DNA of 64,000 nucleotides from Paraspadella gotoi. Lineage: Eukaryota > Chaetognatha. Location of the stretch: assembly GCA_051294375.1 (NCBI GenBank), contig CM119264.1:12464263-12528262 (forward strand). Reading direction: 5' to 3'. Below are positions 10,256 through 22,383 of the stretch, piece after piece (within the stretch, counting starts at the first letter, position 1; the number at the start of each line of letters is the position of its first letter). The notes beneath the pieces are model-generated. The model was not told the origin of the DNA. It worked only from the letters and a program-made list of their open reading frames with translations, and searched no databases. The position numbers and the translations under genes were made by a program.

Positions 10256-11734
10256 GTAAATTGAAAAAATTATTATAAAGTTTTTTATTACATAAATGTT
10301 CATTAGTAATAAATGTTGTTCATGTCTCAATTTAGAATTTTAAATTAAAGTTAAATTTAGAAATTTTATAACGGCCCTTAATGTATAAATGTCTAATAAA
10401 AAACCAATAGCAAAAAGTAATCTAACTTTGGCGTTACGAACACAAGACTAACATCCCTGGCTCTAGATTTGAAATGGAGGTTCGCCGCCCGATAGTTTCT
10501 ATGAGATCCGATTAAAAAGGGAGGCTGATTAATTTGTAAAAACTGTTTAATAACCTCGATTTTTGTACATTATTTCCCTTATTAGATATTTGTTTTGTCC
10601 AGAGGATATCGTATTTTTCAGAAAGTGTCAAGGAAAAAGATTACTTTTTTCGGTCCGGCAATAAAGTACTGTATCTGGTCGTGACCTGTTTCAAGACCAG
10701 ATTTCCAAAAAAAAAAATTAACTATTTCGTTCGTTTTAAGCTTGTGTTTATAAACGCTGTGATTATTTGTACCACGGTGACCCAATGAGCAATAAGGCGG
10801 GCCAAAATTGAACACTTTTTATAACTTTTAGTTCTTCTCAAAAACATTCCTTTTTTCCTTCTATTACTAAATCGATTTTCAATGTAATTTTTGAATTAGT
10901 TCATTGGGTTGTTGCACTGAAGCTTTAAATATTTATTAATATATAACAAATAACAAAATTTTTTAAAAAAAATTGTATTTTTAATAACGGATTCTTATAG
11001 AGCTTGAAAAGTTTAAATGAAGGTTAGTACTACAATTTTTAAAAATTTGACAATAAATTGGTTTAAAAAATAGAAAAAACCCTAAAAATCATCCATCATC
11101 ATATCATTGGCTGAATTTCATAGTTTTTTAAAAATTTTCATCAAAAACAACAAAAATTTTAAAAATTTGTATTAATAACCTTTATCTAACTTTTAAAGCC
11201 TCTATTAGAATCTATTAAAAAAAAATTTAAACTTTATTAGTAATAAAATAATCTTTAAATTGCTTTCGTGCGCTAATTAATAAGATAAATTTTAAAAATT
11301 ATTTTCATTTTCATTATCTCTAACAGTCACTTAACCGTTATTTATTTGAGAGACTTCTAGTTTTCAACCTGTTCCGGCCTAATGAGCAATGACCCATGGT
11401 CGATCGGCCCGTCCTTTGATTATAAACCATTAAATTAAATCCATTCTAAAATATAAAATGTTAAAATATTCATTAATAAACTTAATATTTAGATAAATTA
11501 ATCATAGTGTATTAAATGAGAGATAAATGAATCTAACATTTTATAACAATAAATATAATTAGATTAAGTAGAACAAGTAATATTGTACTTTTCATACGTA
11601 ATAGCAGTCAGACTAACGATTTATCAAATACCAGTAATTTTTTAGTTTAAGTGGTCTAATTTTTTATTAGCCATGTTTCGTGACAAACATATACCGAACA
11701 TATCCTTCAATGCAATTTAAACATTCCTTGAAAT
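10256..11734. other. AT-rich interval without a recognised gene
   Basis: T/A-rich sequence. The part near 10990-11160 resembles 13790-13990 (AAAACCCTAAAAATCATC, CATCATCATA) and may be an old repeat. No coding frame is supported. Confidence 0.4.
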
Positions 11735-11945
11735 ATAATAAACTTTATTGAAAGGAAAGCCAGGTACTGTGGGAATTAATAAACGAGACTGAGAGAGTTT
11801 TGATCGAAAGCTTGCAGGGTCCTGCAAAGTAATCATCTTGTACGAGGGATAGAGGCCATAAACTACCATAGCCTGTTAGGTGAAGGATAGCTTATTTATT
11901 AAATAAATGGATGATTTTTTTTAATTTGTTGTACCAATTTCATAA
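11735..11945. repeat. Interspersed repeat R1, copy 3 (diverged)
   Basis: It shares the frame of landmarks with copies 1 and 2 (AAGCCAGG, GAGAGAGTTTTGAT, GATAGCTTATTTATTAAAT, TTGTACCAATTTCATAA) with many substitutions, so it is older. The match reaches ~30 bases further left (ACATTCCTTGAAATAT). Confidence 0.6.
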
Positions 11946-12134
11946 CGTTTAATCTTTATTTCGCTGAACTCTGAAGACGCATCGCTCCTAACTAAATTTA
12001 CATCGAAAAATACAGGTTTTAGTCACAACATCACATTATGAAGATACACACTTTAGTATTTTGCTACTACCAAATTTTCATATTTCTGGTACATCCAATA
12101 TAAAAATTATTCGTACACTATTATCTTGCCCCTA

Positions 12135-12205
12135 AGTTTGGACAGGCTATGCCATAGCCTCCATAGCCTATGGAGGATTTAAGCCTCCATCCCTTCGTAC
12201 TTCCT
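12135..12205. repeat. Palindromic R1-like fragment, reverse orientation
   Basis: The stretch around GGACAGGCTATGCCATAGCC and CCATAGCCTATGG is self-complementary. Read on the minus strand it resembles the inner part of R1 (gtacgaagggatggaggc). Confidence 0.4.
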
Positions 12206-13253
12206 CTTGATTGTCAGTTATCACTAATCAGTTTGACTTGCGCCCTGAGATTTAGTATATAACAATTATTACTGCTATAGAAATTTAAAAAAAACTAATG
12301 ATTATATTTTATATATAATTAATGGAGGTCTCCACCTCAGCCAATCAGGAGTCTCAACACGATCTCAACGCAGCCAATCAGGTACCACAAACAAAAAAAA
12401 AAACCCTTAATGTCGACTTTCTATGTTCGCCGCGTAAAAGTGGCTTCATCTTTTGTAGCCGAAACAATGACGGCGTGCCTTGCAGGCTCTGAGCCTTTCT
12501 TGACCCGTTTCTGGTCAATTCATGAAGAAAGGAAAAGAAGTCATTAAAAACCGTTGCACCTGTGGCGTCTGTTACGTTTAAATCTACCTCAATAAAAAAT
12601 AAAAAACCCATACAGAATTCAATTGTAAGTCAATGAATGGTAAAATGTTATAAAATTTTATACATTAAAAGAACTGATTCAGATCGGGTCAAAAAATTGA
12701 GATAAACAAAATTTCTTAAATACTACATTATTATTAACCTGTACAGTATTTTTGGAGTTTCGCTTTCAAAGTCATGAATGAATACAATAGTCGGTCAGCC
12801 TTTCTTCTCTCGGAGAAAATCTTCCTCAAAGTGACCCCGAGAGAGTAGGTCACACTGGGTCACTCTCGGAAGCCTTTCGTCGTCATCTGTTGTTTGACGA
12901 ACTCCGGTCAATTTCCTCTCTGTCTCGAAGGTCGACTCTCACAATACTATTGTTTTTAATTGAAGACCCATATTTTTTAGAGAAATATCAAGAGAGCGAG
13001 AGAGGAAAAGAAAAAGAGAGTCGCCACGGAAGACCAAGAGAGAGAGGGAGAGATAGCTTTTGTTGCGCTCTCGGTGGTCAACGTATTTTCTAATGCCAGG
13101 TGTTTTTTCGGGCGCGGGTCAGGATATGCACTCGCCCTGGCTTCGCATTGTCCCTGGCCTTTCATTGTCCGTAGAACTCAATACTCCCTTACTTGACAGT
13201 CGCCCTGAAAAATAATTGTTTCCGTAAAAAAAAAAGGTTTTCTTTTTTATTTT

Positions 13254-13254
<1 letters not shown>
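12206..13254. other. Interval without a recognised gene
   Basis: It mixes AT-rich and ordinary-complexity sequence. Frames of 60-77 codons occur near 12378-12611 and 12890-13165 on both strands, but none matches a family or has supporting splice sites. Confidence 0.35.

Positions 13255-13325
<71 letters not shown>
13255..13325. repeat. (AAT)n microsatellite
   Basis: About 23 pure AAT units, the longest AT-type microsatellite in the window. Confidence 0.95.
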
Positions 13326-13328
<3 letters not shown>

Positions 13329-14076
13329 CTAGCATTTATTATTTTATCTGGTTTGAGTCGAAAACAACAACTAAATAACTGAAAAACATTCGTTTTTTCT
13401 CACATGGATTAGTTCGCACTGGGGGGGGGGTGAGCAGATCTCTCCTCTCTCTCTCTCTCTCTTATTGTTTTCTCAAAAAATTTTTTTTTTTAAATTCTTT
13501 AGATTTTTTTCTGCAAACGATATGAAAATACATATAATTTTTTTTTGCTTTTGCATAGATTTACTCAAAGAAATATCTATTTAATTGTTTCTTATTAATT
13601 TTACTGAATTCTGATATCTGGTTTATCAACTTTATGAAATTAGTCTGGCGACCGGAATTGACCTCAGTCACTCGTCGTTAGGGCCAAACTTTGTCTATGG
13701 AGTGGGTCAGAAGTTTGATTTGGGAACCTTCCCAAATGAAACTTCATACATTTCTGGACCAAAATTTTCTAAAATGGCTAGAAGCATTAGTAATTAATTT
13801 TTAAATATTTATTTATAGATAGGAAATGTCAAAATTTTTTTGAATTTTTTATTTTTAAAATCAGATTCAGATAGCTTATAAAAAGTTGTCTACACTCAAT
13901 ATTTTGATGATAAGTGGGTCAAAATTGGGAAAAACCTAAAAATTATCTACATCATCATCATCCAATAATTTTAATAGTTTTTTCATATTCAAGTAATCCT
14001 TTCTGTTTCGTTGTTAGTAGTGATTAGAGAATTGACAAAGTTTTTGTTTGCAACGAATTTTATTTATATTAGAACT

Positions 14077-14113
14077 GACATGTTTCGACTTGTTTTACAA
14101 GCCTTCATCAGCG
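14077..14113 (-). ncRNA. Hammerhead-ribozyme-like motif, A type, copy 1
   Basis: On the minus strand: CTGATGA, a 6-bp stem (GGCTTG / CAAGTC with one G-T) closed by TAAAA, then GAAA and the palindrome ACATGT followed by C, giving the expected GTC cleavage triplet. Core boxes and order match a type I hammerhead, as known from Penelope-like retroelements. Against it: one extra A between CTGATGA and the stem, and stem I only ~3 bp. It may be a decayed or inactive relative. Confidence 0.45.
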
Positions 14114-14147
14114 TTTTGACAGATTGGTTTGAAATTTGTGCATAAGA

Positions 14148-14249
<102 letters not shown>

Positions 14250-14599
14250 GAGTAAAAGTTTTCCAACAAAGTGGTGAGACAGAATAGTGGTCAGATGAGA
14301 GGACAGGTCAAGGTGAGGACAGATTGAATAAGTTGTGAAAAAGAAGTGAAACTTAGAGAGAGAGAGAGAGAGAGAGAGAACAGGGATAAATAAATAATAA
14401 ATGATACATTGTGCAATGTACAACAAAGATAAATGCTGTGAAAAAAACTAAAGTTAGTGAAATTTAACCATTATCTAATGGATAAATAGTTAACTAAGGG
14501 ATAGAAAGTGAAAAATGAAATGAAATTTGTGAAAAATGAAATGTGAGAATTTTTAAGAGTTAAGTAAGTGATTAAAATGAAATTTAAGGAGTAAGAAAG

Positions 14600-15055
14600 A
14601 GCTCAAAATGAGCTGGCCCCCCCTTGGTTTTTGCAAATGAAAGGCATGGACGATGGTGACGGGTCATTGGCGCGTCAGTGGCTGAGAGGAGAGTGCGCCT
14701 GAACCGGTAAATTCTGCACCGGGGATTGTACCAGGCGGAAAAATTCCCAATGCCACTCTTATGTCTCTCTGACCTGATACGCCTGCCGGCTGCCCTCTTC
14801 TCGCCTGCTGGCGAGGCGGGCGATTGTCCATTCTTGCCGCTTTTGCGAGAGGAATGATTGACTCCTCTCCTTCCTCCTGAAGCCGTCGTTTTGGGCGGCG
14901 CTCAGTCCACAGAGAGAGGGGCTGAGTTGCTGCATTTGAAGGAGAGGCATCGTTTGCCCATTGCCTGCGTAAGGGTCTCCGCCTGTCTCGTTGAGTGGAG
15001 ACAGGGGAATCATTGTGCGGGCGTGGTGGCGGCGCGGCCTCCACCACGCTTTTGA
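14600..15055. other. GC-rich segment inside block A
   Basis: It stands out from its AT-rich surroundings. Minus-strand frames of 84-127 codons exist in every version (also about 19110-19565 and 24830-25265), rich in Arg/Pro/Gln, but indels change the frame from version to version and no family is recognised. It could be a decayed transposon coding part. Confidence 0.3.
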
Positions 15056-15063
15056 TAAAATTT

Positions 15064-15468
15064 AATCTAAAATTTAATCTAAATCTATCTATCCAATTAT
15101 GATTAATTCGATTAATTATGGATTAAAATTATTAAAAAGATTGAAATAAAAGTGACTTATGTTTTTTTCCGTCTAAACTCAATTCCACTCGCACGATTCC
15201 AACTTTATATCCAGCTTCATCACACACTTTCCTACCGACACACAAAATTTAATCTCAATCTAACCATCCAATTATGATTAATTCGAGTAATTGTGGGTTA
15301 AAATTAGTAAAAAAGATTTAAGTTAATGTGACTTTTGTTTTTTCCATTTAAACTCATTTCCACTCGCACGATTTCATCGAAACTTTATATCCAGCTCAAT
15401 CACACACTTTCCTACCCACACAAAATTTCATTCCAATGCATCCATCCAATCACGAGTAATTGGAGTTT
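15064..15468. repeat. ~178 bp tandem repeat, 2.25 copies
   Basis: Units begin AATTTAATCT near 15068 and 15247, and a partial third near 15424. Each holds CCAATTATGATTAATTCG, ACTCGCACGATT and CTTTATATCCAGC. The same array is at about 19566-19970 and 25270-25685. Unit length is in the satellite range, but the array is short. Confidence 0.7.
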
Positions 15469-15591
15469 TTTGCTAAGGGGGGACGGACGGACGGACGGAT
15501 AATATGATGTTCTGATGTGATAAAAATGATTTACCGACAAGATTTAGGGGTGGGACCGACGGACCGACAAAGTGAATTATAGAGTCGGAAT

Positions 15592-16507
15592 CTCTGGTGC
15601 CAACTCTGACGAAACCAAAATAGCTAGACACAGCCTGAATACGAGCTAAAAATAGCCAAATTTTTTTGACAGATTGCTAAAAAAAATAACTAGATTTTTC
15701 TCGGCTTAATTGTTATTTTACATGAGAAATTATCGTCTATAGAGCAAAATAGCATGATTTTGTTTACTATTTTAATCTATGAAAGTTAAAAAAAAGTTTA
15801 AAAAAGTAAGAACAGTTAGTGAGTGATAAAAACGCGTTCTTGAAAAAATTTCTCTACATCTAATAAAACTTGTATTATTTCTTCATCCTCATCTAACTCC
15901 TGCTGTTGCATTAGGGTTGAGTTTTGTGTCTTTTTGTGATCATACATTGACTGATTGAAGTTATCCATCATTAGTGGCAGTGGCTTAAAGGTAGCACAGG
16001 ACTGGCCATTCCCCCTCAGGCCTTGGCGTGTCAATAAGATGGCCTCTACTCCTGAAATAGCAAACGAGTTGCGTTGTTTATTTTTAACAACGCCAATGAT
16101 GCTTTAAATTTTTTCAACAGTAGCATTGAAAATAGGTAGACAAAGAAGAAATCCCGCTAGCGTTGTTAATACTGGGAAAAGTTTTTCATCTCCAATTTTT
16201 ACTTTTGCAACTGCAGACCAATAGTCCAGCATTGGAGTGAGTGAGTGAGCAGTGTGACGGAGTTGACGCATTGAAATTGAGGCGAGGAAAACGAGATATA
16301 TGTTGTAAAAATGAACAAGTGAACAGTATTTCAGCAGGAAAACATTCTATTCACAAAATAAACAGTTACAAATTAATAATGATTTAATTTTTTTCCCTCT
16401 CATGAAATAGCTAGATTATGCGCTTGATGCTAAATATGATTTTTACTAGCTGAACGACTCAAAATATAGCCAGATCTAGCTTCGAGATTGCTAAGTTGGA
16501 AACAGAG
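15592..16507 (-). mobile_element. Non-autonomous hAT element, copy 1 (916 bp)
   Basis: The 8-bp word GTCGGAAT lies at 15584-15591 and 16508-16515, right against inverted ends CTCTGGTGCCAACT and AGTTGGAAACAGAG (12 of 14 pair). An 8-bp target duplication is the hAT mark. Inside both ends are repeated TAGCTAG / ATAGCCA / GCTAAA words, like hAT subterminal transposase sites. The interior keeps only the C-terminal part of a hAT transposase on the minus strand. Confidence 0.75.
15816..16233 (-). pseudogene. hAT transposase C-terminal dimerisation region, broken
   Basis: Minus-strand translation from about 16233 reads DYWSAVAKVKIGDEKLFPVL, then LCLPIFNATVEKI, a TAA stop, SIIGVVKNKQRNSF and AISGVEAILLTRQ, and runs on to the stop at 15816. 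This follows the hAT C-terminal pattern (W...FP.L..LA...L.LP.SNA.VER.FS, K...RN). The stop sits where the family has Phe of the FS pair. The N-terminus, zinc finger and catalytic DDE parts are absent, so it cannot be active. After the domain there is a Gln/Asp/Glu-rich tail. Confidence 0.7.
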
Positions 16508-16555
16508 GTCGGAATCTGCTGATAAGCAGATGCGCACTAAAAACGTTGAGTTTTA

Positions 16556-16586
16556 GTTGCTCCCCGATTACTCGCGGAGCAACCTT
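16556..16586. repeat. GC hairpin GTTGCTCC...GGAGCAAC
   Basis: A perfect 8-bp inverted repeat around CCGATTACTCGC. In version 2 (about 21047-21078) the stem extends to AGTTGCTCC and CGCG...CGCG, and version 3 has it at about 26758-26788. A run of GGTCGGTC words follows on the right. Confidence 0.6.
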
Positions 16587-17215
16587 TTTCAAATGAAGCT
16601 TCCACTTTTTTTCGGGGGTTCCGGGGGTCGTCGTCGGTCGGTCATTCGGTCGGTCAGTCGGATACTTTTGTTCAAGCACAGAAAAAAACCTCAAATCTAA
16701 GGGACTGCTAGCGCCGCCTTCAGGTAATCCTTAAACTATAAAGAATAAAAGACGGATTACGATGCAGGGCGTGTCATTTTACGAGAAATACACGTAAAAA
16801 TAAAGTCACATTGGCTGGAAATGTCCGAGGGGAAAAAATGTGAAACTTCCCTTCCGATGACGCTTCCTTCAACTGATGTGAATAACTGTCATATTTTTTT
16901 TTTTAAATGCTTCTTTTCCTATTTGAAACGAGTGCTTGCCACATAATAGCGATTTCAGATTCACACTTTTCACAATTTTCACAATTTTAATCAATTCTCT
17001 TCAACGTCACTCACTTTTCTGTCAACTCGTTCAACTTCGAATTAAATTTAAAAGATGAAAAGGAATTTGACGCTAAGCAAAGGATAAGATATTCATGAAA
17101 AATTACCGTCAGACCAAACTAAGTCTAAAGTCAGGGAGTAGATAGCTTATTTATTGTACCAATTTCATACACGTTGATCCTTCCTGAGGCGGTGAATTGA
17201 CTTTATCATTATTTT

Positions 17216-17677
17216 TTGGAAAAGATCTCTTATCCCCGTCGGTCGCGATTATTCTCGTCTCTCTTTTTGATGTCATCTTTGGTTGTCTCGTCTCCTCGTT
17301 ATGAACAAGAATGGATGACGCGAATGCTCAAATCGACTTTGCCCATAGATTTCGTTCATAGGCTCACGTCGCAGATTTTCACTGATGCGAGAATTCAGGA
17401 ATCACTTCTTTCATCAGTGACAAGTTACTTTGTGAAGCCGAATACCGTTCATCCCCCAAATGTTTTGCTTCTCTACCTCCCTTTCTGTTTTTCTCTTACT
17501 CTCTCTCTCTTCTCTCTCTCTCTTCCCTCTCTCTCTCTCTCTCTCACTCTCTCTCTCTTCTCTCTCTCTCTGTCTCACGAAAATTTTAGAAACTTTTCCA
17601 AGGGACTTGCTGAAAACAAGCCCGTTTCCAAGGAAAAGTTGAAACTAATAGACAAGGCCGCAATCCAACATGAGTAA
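17216..17677 (+). other. Possible coding fragments around a CT tract (uncertain)
   Basis: Frame from 17216: MTRMLKSTLPIDFVHRLTSQ then IFTDARIQESLLSSVTSYF, a CT repeat, then NFSKGLAENKPVSKEKLKLI and DKAAIQHE before GTAAAT. Both pieces are conserved at 27420-27830. A GTGAGC donor and a TTTTAG acceptor could remove the CT tract, but the phases do not match, so a spliced gene is not shown. Function unknown. Confidence 0.2.
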
Positions 17678-17935
17678 ATTTTCCGAGTGAAACTTCCATC
17701 CAATCATTACGAAATTAAGTAAATCGTAATCCGACCGATCTATTCATCTGTCCGTTTATATATATTTCGTTTCATCTCCTTTCTCAATCTATTTTTTTTT
17801 TCAATCTTTCATCCAATGTATCCATTCTTTTTTTTTTTCATTTTCTCCCATCCTATCATTTTTTTCCTTTCCTCATTTTAATCTCCTCTCAATTTCTTCC
17901 CCTTTTTCAATCTCCCTTTCCTCCGATTCTCCTCC

Positions 17936-17960
17936 NNNNNNNNNNNNNNNNNNNNNNNNN
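17936..17960. other. 25-N gap between redundant contigs
   Basis: Block A version 1 stops at the left edge and version 2 starts just to the right, after ~35 unmatched bases. Confidence 0.9.
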
Positions 17961-18586
17961 AGATCCTCGAACCGCAAAAGCAAGAAAATAACATCTTTTT
18001 AAATTCTTTAGATTTTTTCTGCAAACGATATGAAAATACATATAATTTTTTTTGCTTTTGCATAGATTTACTCCAAAGAAATATCTATTTTAATTGTTTC
18101 TTTATTAATTTTACTGAATCTGATATTCTGGTTTATCAACTTTTATGAAATTAGTCTGGGCGACCGGAATTGACCTCAGTCACTCGTCGTTAGGGCCAAA
18201 CTTTGTCTATGGAGTGCGGTCCAGAAGTTTTGATTTGGGAACCTTCCCAATGAAACTTCATACATTTCTGAGAACCAAATTTCTTAAAAATGGCTAGAAG
18301 CATTAGTAATTAATTTTTAAATATTTATTTATAGATAGGAAATGTCAAAATTTTTTTGAATTTTATTTTAAAATCAGATTCAGATAGCTATAAAAGTTGT
18401 CTACACTCAATTTTGATGATAAGTGGGCAAATTGTGAAAAAACTAAAAATTATCTACATCATCATCATCAATAATTTTAATAGTTTTTTCATATTCAAGT
18501 AATCCTTTCTGCTTTTCGTTGTTAGTAGTGATTAGAGAATTGACCAAAGTTTTTGTTTTGCACGAATTTTATTTATATTAGGAACT

Positions 18587-18624
18587 GACATGTTTTCGAC
18601 TTGTTTTACAAGCCTTCATCAGCG
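18587..18624 (-). ncRNA. Hammerhead-like motif, A type, copy 2
   Basis: Same as the copy at 14077 except for one extra T in the GAAA box on this strand, which fits a homopolymer error. Confidence 0.4.
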
Positions 18625-20100
18625 TTTTGACAGATTGGTTTGAAATTTGTGCATAAAAGAAGAGATCGCAGGCGGGAAGGAGATGAGACGAGACGAGGGA
18701 CAGAGAGAGAAGAGAGATTAGAGGTTAAAAGATTCTTCCAAACAAGAAGGCGTGCCCTCGCTGAGAAGTGGGGGTGAGAGCAGAATAACAGGTCAGATGA
18801 AGGAGGAGTTACAGGGTCATAGGTGAAGGACAGAGTGAATAAGTTTGTGAAAAAGAAGTGACTTGTAGAGAGAAGAGAGAAGAGAGAGAGAGAACAGGAA
18901 AATAAATAATAAATGATACATTGTGCAATTACAACAAGATAAATGCTGTGAAAAAAACTAAAGTTAGTGAAAATTTAACCATTATCTATGATAAATAGTT
19001 AACTAAGGATAGAAAGTGAAAAATGAAATGAAATTTGTGAAAAATGAAATGTGAGAATTTTTAAGAGTTAAGTAAGTGATTAAAATGAAATTTAAGGAGT
19101 AAGAAAGAGCTCAAATGAGCTGGCCCCCCTTGGTTTTTGCAAATGAAAGGCATGGAGCGATGTGTGACGGTCCATTTGGCGCGTCAGTGGCTGAGAGGAG
19201 AGTGCGCCTGAACCGGTAAATTCTGCACCGGGGATTGTACCAGGCGCGAAAAATTCCCAATGCCACTCTTATGTCTCTCTGACCTGATACGCCTGGCCGG
19301 CTGCCTCTTTCTCGCCTGCTGGCAGGCGGGCGATTGTCCTATCTTGCCGCTTTTGCCGAGAGGAATGATTGACTCTCTCCTTCCTCCTGAAGCCTTCGTT
19401 TGGGCGGCGCTCAGTCCACAGAGAGGGGCGTGAGTTGCTGCATTTGAAGAGAATGGCATCGTTTGCCCATTGCCTGCGTAAGGGCTCCGCCTGTCTCGTT
19501 GAGTGGAGACAGGGGAATCATGTGCGGCGCCCTGGTGGCGGCGCGCCTCCACCACGCTTTTTTTGATAAATTTAATCTAAAATTTAATCTAAATCTATCT
19601 ATCCAATTATGATTAATTCGATTAATATGGATTAAAATATTAAAAAGATTGAAATAAAGTGACTTATGTTTTTTTCCGTCTAAACTCAATTCTCACTCGC
19701 ACGATTCCAACTTTATATCCAGCTTCATCACACACTTTCCCTACCGACACACAAATTTAATCTCAATCTAACCATCCAATATGATTTAATTCGAGTAATT
19801 GTGGGTTAAAATTAGTAAAAAAGATTTAAGTTAATGTGACTTTTGTTTTTTTCCATTTAAACTCATTTTCCACTCGCACGATTTCATCGAAACTTTATAT
19901 CCAGCTCAATCACACACTTTTCCTACCCACACAAATTTCATTCCAATGCATCCATCCAATCACGAGTAATTGGAGTTTTTGCTAAGGGGGACGGACGGAC
20001 GGACGGATAATATGATGTTCTGATGTGATAAAAATGATTTACCGACAAGATTTAGGGGTGGGACCGACGGACCGACAAAGTGAATTTATAGAGTCGGAAT

Positions 20101-21022
20101 CTCTGGTGCCAACTCTGACGAAACCAAAAATAGCTAGACACAGCCTGAATACGAGCTAAAAATAGCCAATTTTTTTGACAGATTGCTAAAAAAAATAACT
20201 AGATTTTTCTCGGCCTTAATTGTTATTTTACATGAGAAATTATCGTCTATAGAGCAAAAATAGCATGATTTTGTTTACTATTTTAATCTATGAAAGTTAA
20301 AAAAAAGTTTAAAAAAGTAAGAACAGTTAGTGAGTGATAAAAACGCGTTCTTGAAAAAATTTCTCTACATCTAATAAAACTTGTATTATTTCTTCATCCT
20401 CATCTAACTCCTGCTGTTTGCATTAGGGTTGAGTTTTGTGTCTTTTGTGATCATACATTGACTGATTGAAGTTATCCATCATTAGTGGCAGTGGCTTAAA
20501 GTAGCACAGACTGGCCATTCCCCCTCAGGCCTTGGCGTGTCAATAAGATGGCCTCTACTCCTGAAATAGCAAACGAGTTGCGTTGTTTATTTTTAACGAC
20601 GCCAATGATGCTTTAAATTTTTTCAACAGTAGCATGGAAATAGGTAGACAAAGAAGAAATCCCGCTTGCGTTGTTAATACTGGGAAAAGTTTTCATCTCC
20701 AATTTTTACTTTGCAACTTGCAGACAATAGTCCAGCATTGGAGTGAGTGGAGTGAGCAGTGTGACGGAGTTTGACGCATTGAAATTGAGGGGGGAAGACG
20801 AGAATATTATGTTTGTAAAAATGAACAGGAACACTGAACAGTATTTCAGCAGAAACATTCTATTCACAAAATAAACAGTTTACAAATTAATAATGATTTA
20901 ATTTTTTTCCTCTCCATGCAAATAGCTAGATTATGCGCTCGATGCTAAATATGATTTTTTACTAGCTGAACGACTCAAAATATAGCCAGATCTAGCTTCG
21001 AATTGCTAAGTTGGAAACAGAG
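20101..21022 (-). mobile_element. hAT element, copy in block A version 2
   Basis: Same ends and the same GTCGGAAT duplication (20093-20100 and 21023-21030). The shared insertion point shows that the block copies descend from one insertion. Confidence 0.75.
20327..20745 (-). pseudogene. hAT transposase C-terminal remnant, version 2
   Basis: Same remnant as at 15816, with additional 1-base indels that break the frame. Confidence 0.6.
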
Positions 21023-21749
21023 GTCGGAATCTGCTGATAAGTTTGTTAGTTGCTCCCCGCGATTACTCGCGGAGCAACTCAAATGAGTCATTTTCGGTCG
21101 CCGTCGTCGTCGGTCGGTCATTCGGTCGGTCAGTCGATATTTTGTTAAGACAGAAAAAAACCTCAAAATCTAAGGACTGCTAGCGCCGCCTTCAGGTAAT
21201 CCTTAAACTATAAAGAATAAAAGACGGATTACGATGCAGGGCGTGTCATTTTACGAGAAATACACGTAAAAATAAAGTCACATTGGCTGGAAATGTCCGA
21301 GGGGAAAAAATGTTGAAACTTCCCTCTCGATGACGCTTGCTTCAACTGATGTGAATAACTGTTTCATTATTTTTTTTTTTTTAAATGCTTCTTTCCTATT
21401 TGAAACGAGTGCTTGCCACATAATAGCGATTTCAGATTCACACTTTTTCACAATTTTCACAATTTTAATCAATTCTCTTCAACGTCACTCACTTCTGTCA
21501 ACTCGTCAACTTCGAATTAAATTTAAAGATGAAAAGGAATTTGACGCTAAGCAAAGGATAATATATTCATGAAAAATTACCGTCAGACCAAACTAAGTCT
21601 AAAGTCAGGAGTAGATAGCTTATTTATTGTACCAATTTCATACACGTTGATCCTTCCTGAGGCGGTGAATTGACATTATCATTATTTTTTGGAAAGATCT
21701 CTTATCCCCGTCGTCGCGATTATTCTCGTCTCTCTGATGTCATCTTTGG

Positions 21750-22352
21750 TCCCTGAAATTCTGAGAAGATTGATTATATTGACTTTTAAGATGAGGATGC
21801 CTTTTCCAAAAGTCTCATAAAAAAATATATGTTATACGTATGTTACTCGCCTCGATTAAAAGATATATCGTCAAGCTCACCGCCGCTCCTACTAGGAAGA
21901 ATCTTAATGAATCAAATCAGAACTGGTGATGCGTTCGTATGACTATGAGCGAAATTGAGATATGATGTACAATAAATTAAATGGCCCCTATTCCCTAAAC
22001 TTCCCCCGAGCATATAGGTACTTAGTCGCGTGCCCATTATAGCTGACTTTCGTCGTAATTTCTCCTATCAGGCTCACGTATAACTCTCGTCTAAGTCCGG
22101 CTATTTGCGACGTCATATAATCTCGCGCATCTTCCATGATCTCTTAGTGTAAAATCACTCAATCCGAAGTTACCGATCTGAACGTGACAAGAAATGTATA
22201 CTTTTGTGAGAGACCGAATACCCGTCTCATCCCCCAAATGTTTGCTATCTCCCTCCCTTTCTGTATTTCTCTTGAGCGTCTCATCTCTCTCTCTCTCCGA
22301 TCTCTCTTCTACATGACGGTACTCTCATCTGCATGTCTCTCTCTCTACTAAC

Positions 22353-22383
<31 letters not shown>

